A DNA stretch of 64,000 nt from UBA7672 sp964529555 (GTDB taxonomy: Bacteria; Pseudomonadota; Alphaproteobacteria; Caulobacterales; Hyphomonadaceae): positions 28,955-92,954 of the forward strand of contig CAZGWV010000002.1 of the NCBI GenBank assembly GCA_964529555.1, given 5' to 3'. Position 1 is the stretch's first letter. Each line of letters opens with the position of its first letter. The position numbers were made by a program, and so were the translations under genes. Shown here piece by piece: positions 59,190-64,000 of the stretch. The notes below the pieces were generated by a model. The model was given only the letters and a program-made list of their open reading frames with translations, was not told where the DNA came from and searched no databases.

Positions 59190-59574
59190 TGTCACCCCCA
59201 TCCCGAAGTGAACAAGGATCAACAACGATAGGGTTATGTCAATCGAGAGCCATCCTTCAGGCGAATTCTAGGTATGACGCCAGACTAAGCCAGGCCCCGA
59301 AGACCACCTCCGCCTTTTTTGCAAGGAGAGCACCTCCCGAGCCAGCGCGTTACGACCCCTGCGGCGAGCGCCGCAAAAGACGATAACTGCACGCCATCTG
59401 TGCTTCGGAAACTGAGCCGTTGGGTGGTCTCATGAGCAAGCAGGGTATTGCCGGGCACGAGAAGCGTCCTGCATATTTCAAGCCTGCGTTAGGAAGCGCG
59501 CACGTGGGCCTTTGCGCAACAACAGGTGTCAATCGTTCGTCAGCTGGTAGAGCGTCACAATTCGCAGGGGATAG
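59190..59574. other. Gap between lipoprotein and integrase, possible attachment region
   Basis: No convincing gene. A short string GTCAGCTGGTAGAGC near 59538-59552 resembles a tRNA D-arm, but no complete tRNA folds around it. Integrases of this family often sit next to tRNA-derived attachment sites, so the spot merits a look. Confidence 0.25.
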
Positions 59575-60858
59575 TCAGCTTTCCTGCAAGACTTTCTCTT
59601 TGACGGTTTTATCTTCATTGGACTGACCAATAGGTTCCGGTGCACCGTCAACCAGACTCATAGCGAACCTTGCCCAGTCGTCCATGAGCTTGCGGCGTTT
59701 CTCGAACAAATCGCCTCGTCGGTAGGCTGCCTCCACCTTGTCACCGATGGCGTGCGCCAAAGCCGCTTCTGAAGCTTCACGCGGATAGGCTGTCGTTTCG
59801 GTCGCCCAATCCTTGAACGTAGAGCGAAATCCGTGAGCGGTCAGGTCTTCACGTCCCATACGCCGCAGCATCATGAGGAAGGTCATGTTGGAAAGCGGTT
59901 CGCCTTCGCGCTTGCTCGACTCGAACATATAGCCGGACTCGGACACCTTCTTCTTTTTGGCATAATCCAGTATCTCAAGAGACGCCTCGGTTAGCGGAAT
60001 CCGATGCTCCTTGCCGGCTTTCATCCGGGCTGGCGGGATGATCCAGACTTTCTCCCCGAAGTCGAATTCCGGTATCTCGGCCAGCAACGTCTCGGATGTG
60101 CGGGTCACGTTGAGAATGCAGAAGGCGAACGTCTTCGCCCCGATCGTGTCGATGGCGGCCAGCTCCTTCATGAACGCCGGCAGTTCCTTGTAAGGAAGTG
60201 CGGGATGATGCACGACACGCTGGATCTTGGGCCGGGCAGGCAGCGCCTTGTCCAGGTGTCCTTTCCAGCGGGCGGGATTCTCACCATCGCGGTATCCCCT
60301 CACCTTCGCCCAATCGAGGATGACCTCGATCCTTCCACGAAGCCTGTTCGCCGTTTCGGTAGTCTTCGGCCAGATCGGGTCCAGAACACGAAGCACTGCG
60401 GCCTGATCAACGTCGCGAACAGGGCCATCGCCGAAAGCCGGATAGGCATAGTTCTTCAGCGTCGATTCCCATTGCGCTTTGTGCTTGGCGTTCTTCCAGG
60501 ACGCCTTGTGCGCTTCGATGTACGCTTCGGCGCACTCCTTGAAGGTCATTCTGTTCTGCTCGGCTGCCCTTGAAGCCGCGCGTTGCGCATCGCGTTCCTC
60601 GATCGGGTCGGTTCCGTTGGCCGCCTTCCTGCGCGCCTCTATCGCTTTGGTGCGGGCATCGGCCAGGGTGACCTGATCAAGTGTTCCCAGCCCCATCTCG
60701 CGCATGCGTCCCGTCGGGGCGCGATAGCGAACAACCCAGCACCGGGCCACGGACTCGTCTTTCTTTGTCTGGACCTGAAGAAAGAGACCACCACCGTCCG
60801 CGTGATACCCTGGCTCCACTGTCTTTTCGACGAATTTCGTCGTAAGTTTGTTTTTCAT
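59575..60858 (-). CDS. Tyrosine site-specific integrase (P4/DUF4102 type)
   Basis: A 427-aa recombinase from ATG 60858; the extra 30 codons to 60948 are not conserved in the family. The N-terminal arm-binding domain contains YHADGGGLFLQVQ and GLGTLDQVTLADAR. A core-binding SAM-like domain (about 105-190) follows. The catalytic domain has the first Arg in NVTRTSE, Lys/beta hairpin in KAGKEHRIPL, HGFRSTFKDWA (His, Arg), LAHAIGDKVEAAYRRGD with the nucleophilic Tyr. It is complete. It may mobilise the defence genes to its right or a larger island; the partner attachment site is not seen. Confidence 0.93.
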   Translation of the reverse strand: MKNKLTTKFVEKTVEPGYHADGGGLFLQVQTKKDESVARCWVVRYRAPTGRMREMGLGTLDQVTLADARTKAIEARRKAANGTDPIEERDAQRAASRAAEQNRMTFKECAEAYIEAHKASWKNAKHKAQWESTLKNYAYPAFGDGPVRDVDQAAVLRVLDPIWPKTTETANRLRGRIEVILDWAKVRGYRDGENPARWKGHLDKALPARPKIQRVVHHPALPYKELPAFMKELAAIDTIGAKTFAFCILNVTRTSETLLAEIPEFDFGEKVWIIPPARMKAGKEHRIPLTEASLEILDYAKKKKVSESGYMFESSKREGEPLSNMTFLMMLRRMGREDLTAHGFRSTFKDWATETTAYPREASEAALAHAIGDKVEAAYRRGDLFEKRRKLMDDWARFAMSLVDGAPEPIGQSNEDKTVKEKVLQES

Positions 60859-61308
60859 TTCGAACCGTCTCAACCTGCCACGGCGCTTGTGTTCATCGAC
60901 CTGCACATCCTGTTCCAACCCACACGCCAACCCACACGCAACGGGCATGTGGGACGCTGCGAAGCGGATCGGCCTGAGATGTCTCAGGTTGGCGAACGCC
61001 TTCTGCGCCTACGTTTTTGTTGTTTGATGAGACGGGCTGAGACGGTGTGAAATCCGGTCAGAACGGACACCCTCTCCGCCAGTGCTCTTTTCAGCGCTCT
61101 GTAATCACTTCGGAAATCGCAAAGCTGCGATTGTCGCCCAACAATTCGACCAACACTTGCGAGCGGCATAGGCGAGCGTCTCACAAGCGCCTGCCCACAG
61201 ACCCGCCGTTACAAATTCCCTAACCATGAGCGTCGGATTCCGCGCGTGCGCCGCACCGGACTGAAACGCGGATGAGCTACCTTTGCCCACGGGATTCAGA
61301 GGTTGGGC
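60859..61308. other. Integrase upstream region with short direct repeats
   Basis: No gene. CAACCCACACGC occurs twice in tandem at about 60917-60940 just before the integrase, which could be arm-type integrase binding sites. TGAGACGG is repeated near 61030. The remainder shows nothing I can name. Confidence 0.35.
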
Positions 61309-62316
61309 ATGGCGCGTAGGTACAGCAAATCGAGCCGCGTGATTGGCGCGCTTGCGGGCGCGGTGGTGTCCGGCATTGTCGGCAACCATCGGGGACGCGC
61401 GCGGCCAAGCCCCAAGAAATCAGACAGCAGCTTGGCCATGGTGGTCATCGTGCTTGCCGTGGTTGGCGCGCTCATTCAGGCTCTCGCCACCATCCCGCCT
61501 GCTGCGTGGGTTGGGGTCATTGTCTGCGTTGGCGCGGTTGCCGTGTTCTATCTCAAGCATAAGGCCAAGGTGGCTGAGCAACGGCGCACTGCTGAGGCTG
61601 CTGAGCGCCTGCTGTTGGACGCACACTTGGCCAAGCATGGCCGCACGCTGAGCATTCGCCACGCGGGTCTTGCCGCCTCCAACGGCTACGGCACACCCGA
61701 TGCACCGGCATGGGCGAAAGAGGTGCAGCGGTTCATGGCCAGCGTGGGCTTTGCGCCCGTGATGCTGACGCCTGAGTTGGTCCACGTCATTGTCACCCAG
61801 CACGTTGAGACGCTGCGCCAACAACCTACAAACGCTCAGGCCGTCACGTTTCCGGCTGAGGCGATGAATGATCCTACGGCCTTTGAGGAAGCCTGTGCCG
61901 CGCAACTGCGTGCGCTCGGGTGGGACGCCAACACCACAGGCGGCAGCGGTGACCAAGGGATTGATGTGGAAGCCCGCAAGAACGGCGTGCGTGTGGTGGT
62001 GCAGTGCAAGCTCTACTCTCAGGCTGTGGGCAACGGTGCTGTGCAACAGGCGGTAGCAGGTAAGCAATTTGCCAAAGCCCACATCGCTGCGGTGGTGTCC
62101 AACGCGGGATTCACACGCAAGGCGCATGAGTTTGCGGCTGCAACAGGTGCCCTGCTTTTGCACCACACAGAGCTTGGCCGAATTGATGATGAGGCGTTGC
62201 GTCTGAGGCAGGCATACGCGGCTCGCAAGGCTGCTGCTGTGCCGGTTGCGAAGAATGAGCCCACAGGCTTGCCGGTTGAGCGCGGCATCATGGGCAACGT
62301 CAAGAAATCGGCTTAG
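61309..62316 (+). CDS. Mrr-type restriction endonuclease-like membrane protein
   Basis: A 335-aa protein. Two N-terminal membrane helices (AMVVIVLAVVGALIQALATI and AAWVGVIVCVGAVAVFYL) are followed by a charged linker. The C-terminal Mrr-cat nuclease domain (about 190-310) reads FEEACAAQLRALGWDANTTG, then SGDQGIDVEARKNGVRVVVQ and CKLY, giving the catalytic D...QxK pattern, and closes with AAVVSNAGFTRKAHEFA. Membrane-anchored Mrr-like nucleases occur in phage-defence islands and may cut modified DNA. The start at 61309 is preferred over TTG 61303. Two further genes follow closely on the same strand. Confidence 0.88.
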   Translation: MARRYSKSSRVIGALAGAVVSGIVGNHRGRARPSPKKSDSSLAMVVIVLAVVGALIQALATIPPAAWVGVIVCVGAVAVFYLKHKAKVAEQRRTAEAAERLLLDAHLAKHGRTLSIRHAGLAASNGYGTPDAPAWAKEVQRFMASVGFAPVMLTPELVHVIVTQHVETLRQQPTNAQAVTFPAEAMNDPTAFEEACAAQLRALGWDANTTGGSGDQGIDVEARKNGVRVVVQCKLYSQAVGNGAVQQAVAGKQFAKAHIAAVVSNAGFTRKAHEFAAATGALLLHHTELGRIDDEALRLRQAYAARKAAAVPVAKNEPTGLPVERGIMGNVKKSA

Positions 62317-62325
62317 GGGAAACAC

Positions 62326-62928
62326 ATGGCCGACCAATCCACCGAACTGCTTCTAGCCGCAGTCAGAGAGTTTCGAGCCAAAGCACGTAGTGCGTTTGAG
62401 CTTGCCAAGGCCGCACACTCTTCAACAACTAAGGACGCCGCACAGACAATTGCAGCAGCCCGAGAGCTTGTGGAAAAGGCTGGCCTCTTTGGTGCGGCTC
62501 TCAAAATGTACGATAGCACTCACCACTATCATGCGTGGTGCAAGCGTGACGATTGGCCAACGTGGAACGTCATTGGCGTCACGAACGTCAAGACCTATGA
62601 AGAGCCCTTGCCATATGCTTCAGCTTTCACATGGGGCCAACATGATTGGGCCTTTTCACTCCGTGACGTGAGCTATTTCGACGACAGCAAGTTTGGCACG
62701 CTTGCCGTAGAGTGCGACGGGCAGCCCGTCCTTGAGCTTAGGATCGCAGACCACAGCAACAAGGACTATGACGACTGGCGGCTTTCGGATGTAGAGGCAC
62801 TTGTGGTCGGCCCTTGGATTGCCGCTTTGACGGAAATGTCCACCAAGATGGACTTGGCAGAGAATTACAGGCGGTTGGAAACGCAGGCGGCGCAAACACG
62901 CAAGCAAGCCGCGCGCATCAGGTTGTAA
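62326..62928 (+). CDS. Unknown protein in the defence gene set
   Basis: A 200-aa soluble protein with no domain I recognise. Its N-terminal 60 residues are helical (ELLLAAVREFRAKARSAFEL). The middle is rich in Trp, Tyr and His (MYDSTHHYHAWCKRDDWPTW), which may be a beta domain. A helical C-terminus is rich in Gln/Arg. It starts 9 bp after the Mrr-like gene and ends 3 bp before the AbiV-like gene, so the three form one operon. Confidence 0.75.
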   Translation: MADQSTELLLAAVREFRAKARSAFELAKAAHSSTTKDAAQTIAAARELVEKAGLFGAALKMYDSTHHYHAWCKRDDWPTWNVIGVTNVKTYEEPLPYASAFTWGQHDWAFSLRDVSYFDDSKFGTLAVECDGQPVLELRIADHSNKDYDDWRLSDVEALVVGPWIAALTEMSTKMDLAENYRRLETQAAQTRKQAARIRL

Positions 62929-62931
62929 AGG

Positions 62932-63687
62932 GTGCCGCGCACATATCCGATAACCTTAGACACCCTTACTGCGTATCAAGCGGCAGCCGTGAGGAATGCG
63001 GCGGCACTCATGGAAGAGGCAGGGGTCTTGTACAAGGCGGGCCACTACGCCCGCACCTATTACTTGGCTGAAGCTGCAATCGAAGAAATCGGCAAAGCTG
63101 CTATCGCGCATTTCGCCAAGTCGCGCGACTTATCCTCTGGTGCAGTGTGTGCGCGCATACGCATTGAGTTTGAAAGCCACACTGCCAAAATCAATCACGC
63201 CTTCATGGCGTCGATACAGGCCACCCCTCCACTCTCATCTACTGAACTACGCGCGCGAGTGACGATGATTGCTGACTACGCCAGCGCCCTTAGGCATGGC
63301 CGTGAGGCGGCATTGTATTCAGACCTGCTGAACGATGGCAGCACCCGCACGCCAAAGGATGCAGTTGGCCAACTTGCAGCACGTGACTGCGTGCGGCTCG
63401 CCATTGTGTGCATCACCCAAACCAATGCGATGTTGTTGGAGACACCGCGTGCGCCTTACAGCACCTCAGATGACGTGATGTATTCTTTGGGCAACAAGGT
63501 CATGCGGGTGTGGCAAGAGCGAGACTTTGGCGAGTATCTGCTTGACCAGATCGAGACGCGAGGGACCGCACTTTCGGTCAGCGAAGCCCTGACAACCTAT
63601 CGCGACACCTACCTCTTAAAGAACCGCAAGTTTAAGTCCGCTGACCCGACTGACAGCACGCCTACCCCGACGCATGATGTGGTGTGA
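62932..63687 (+). CDS. AbiV-like abortive infection protein
   Basis: A 251-aa protein from GTG 62932. It shows the AbiV family pattern near residues 22-60: AAALMEEAGVLYKAGHYART then YYLAEAAIEEIGKAAIAHFA, that is, an Ala-rich helix followed by the EExGKA signature. The rest is helical. In Lactococcus AbiV blocks phage by shutting down translation. Position next to an Mrr-like nuclease and an integrase fits a defence island. Confidence 0.8.
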   Translation: MPRTYPITLDTLTAYQAAAVRNAAALMEEAGVLYKAGHYARTYYLAEAAIEEIGKAAIAHFAKSRDLSSGAVCARIRIEFESHTAKINHAFMASIQATPPLSSTELRARVTMIADYASALRHGREAALYSDLLNDGSTRTPKDAVGQLAARDCVRLAIVCITQTNAMLLETPRAPYSTSDDVMYSLGNKVMRVWQERDFGEYLLDQIETRGTALSVSEALTTYRDTYLLKNRKFKSADPTDSTPTPTHDVV

Positions 63688-64000
63688 AATGTTGGGCGCA
63701 ATTCATCGTCTGTGAATTTGCCCACAGATTGCAGGCGTTTTGCGTACTGACTGGCAGACAAAGGCTCTGCCAATGCGAAACCGCCGCCCCCAGCGCTTCA
63801 AACCGGGGGCGACGGCTGATGCTGACCGCCAATGCTAGCCAGACATTCCGAAAGGGTGCGCCGCTGCCTCTACAGGGGAGCGGTGGCAGCGGCGCGGTGG
63901 TCACGCGGGACAGGGACAATCCAGCGCGACCAATGGCGACGGGAAGAACCTTACATTCCTCGTAGAGCGAGGCGGCATTTACTACGTCCGCCTGATGGTC
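63688..64000 (+). other. Right edge, possible start of another integrase
   Basis: The last 60 bases in one plus frame read NLTFLVERGGIYYVRLMV, which matches the usual N-terminal strand pattern of tyrosine integrases (a basic, Gly-rich hairpin). No ATG or GTG is found in frame nearby, so either the start is unusual or the gene is broken. The other 250 bases show nothing convincing. Confidence 0.35.

Noticed and set aside
59538..59575. tRNA D-arm-like string GTCAGCTGGTAGAGC beside the integrase.
   Set aside because: No anticodon stem, T-arm or acceptor stem could be paired around it, so it is not reported as a tRNA; it may be a fragment at an attachment site.
63684..63965. 93-aa plus-strand frame after the AbiV-like gene.
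   Set aside because: No similarity pattern, no ribosome site, and composition unlike the neighbours; the integrase-like string lies in another frame.

Overview
This is alphaproteobacterial DNA. The evidence is a high-GC genome with a complete alphaproteobacterial trb mating-pair operon, a FecI/FecR/TonB-receptor circuit, and a lasso-peptide cluster that encodes an isopeptidase. Such clusters are known mainly from Sphingomonadales and Caulobacterales, but genus cannot be fixed from this window. The window is almost entirely accessory DNA in five blocks.

Block 1 (1-14.2 kb) is a lasso-peptide island. It has a truncated B protein at the left edge, an ECF sigma factor and FecR anti-sigma, a lasso cyclase (C), two short precursor genes, a secreted S9 isopeptidase, a TonB-dependent receptor with an STN signalling domain, a LuxR-type regulator, an ABC exporter and a GntR regulator. 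The likely cycle is: B and C mature the two precursors, the ABC protein exports them, the receptor re-imports the threaded peptide (with a metal or other ligand) and signals through FecR to sigma, and the isopeptidase linearises the peptide. A sequence element shared by the C and receptor upstream regions, with an orphan third copy, is a candidate sigma target. Both precursors place their only shared acidic ring residue at core position 10, outside the usual 7-9 residue ring.

Block 2 (14.2-17 kb) has an Lrp-type regulator and a HipBA-type toxin-antitoxin pair. Block 3 (17-29 kb) is a conjugation operon: traF-like peptidase, VirD4/TraG, CopG-like protein, then trbB-C-D-E-J-L-F-G-I, almost all translationally coupled. 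No relaxase is visible.

Block 4 (29.3-56.8 kb) is an RTX secretion island. It has a type I ABC transporter, a membrane fusion protein, two giant RTX proteins (2209 and 2482 aa), each preceded by its own coupled lipoprotein-like gene, and a HlyC-type toxin acyltransferase. The two RTX genes end in a 4408-bp direct repeat that looks identical, while their N-termini differ. Between them lies a small acyl/peptide-type module: ACP, AMP-forming ligase, two stand-alone condensation-domain proteins with TubC-like docking N-termini, and a divergent cytochrome P450. It could supply a special acyl group to the HlyC homologue or make a separate small molecule.

Block 5 (56.8-64 kb) is a mobile/defence end. 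It has a 5'-truncated IS630 transposase, a lipoprotein gene apparently split by a G7 frameshift, a tyrosine integrase, an Mrr-type nuclease, an unknown protein, an AbiV-like protein, and possibly the start of a second integrase at the right edge.

Site positions counted by eye may be off by one base; CDS ends are firm.
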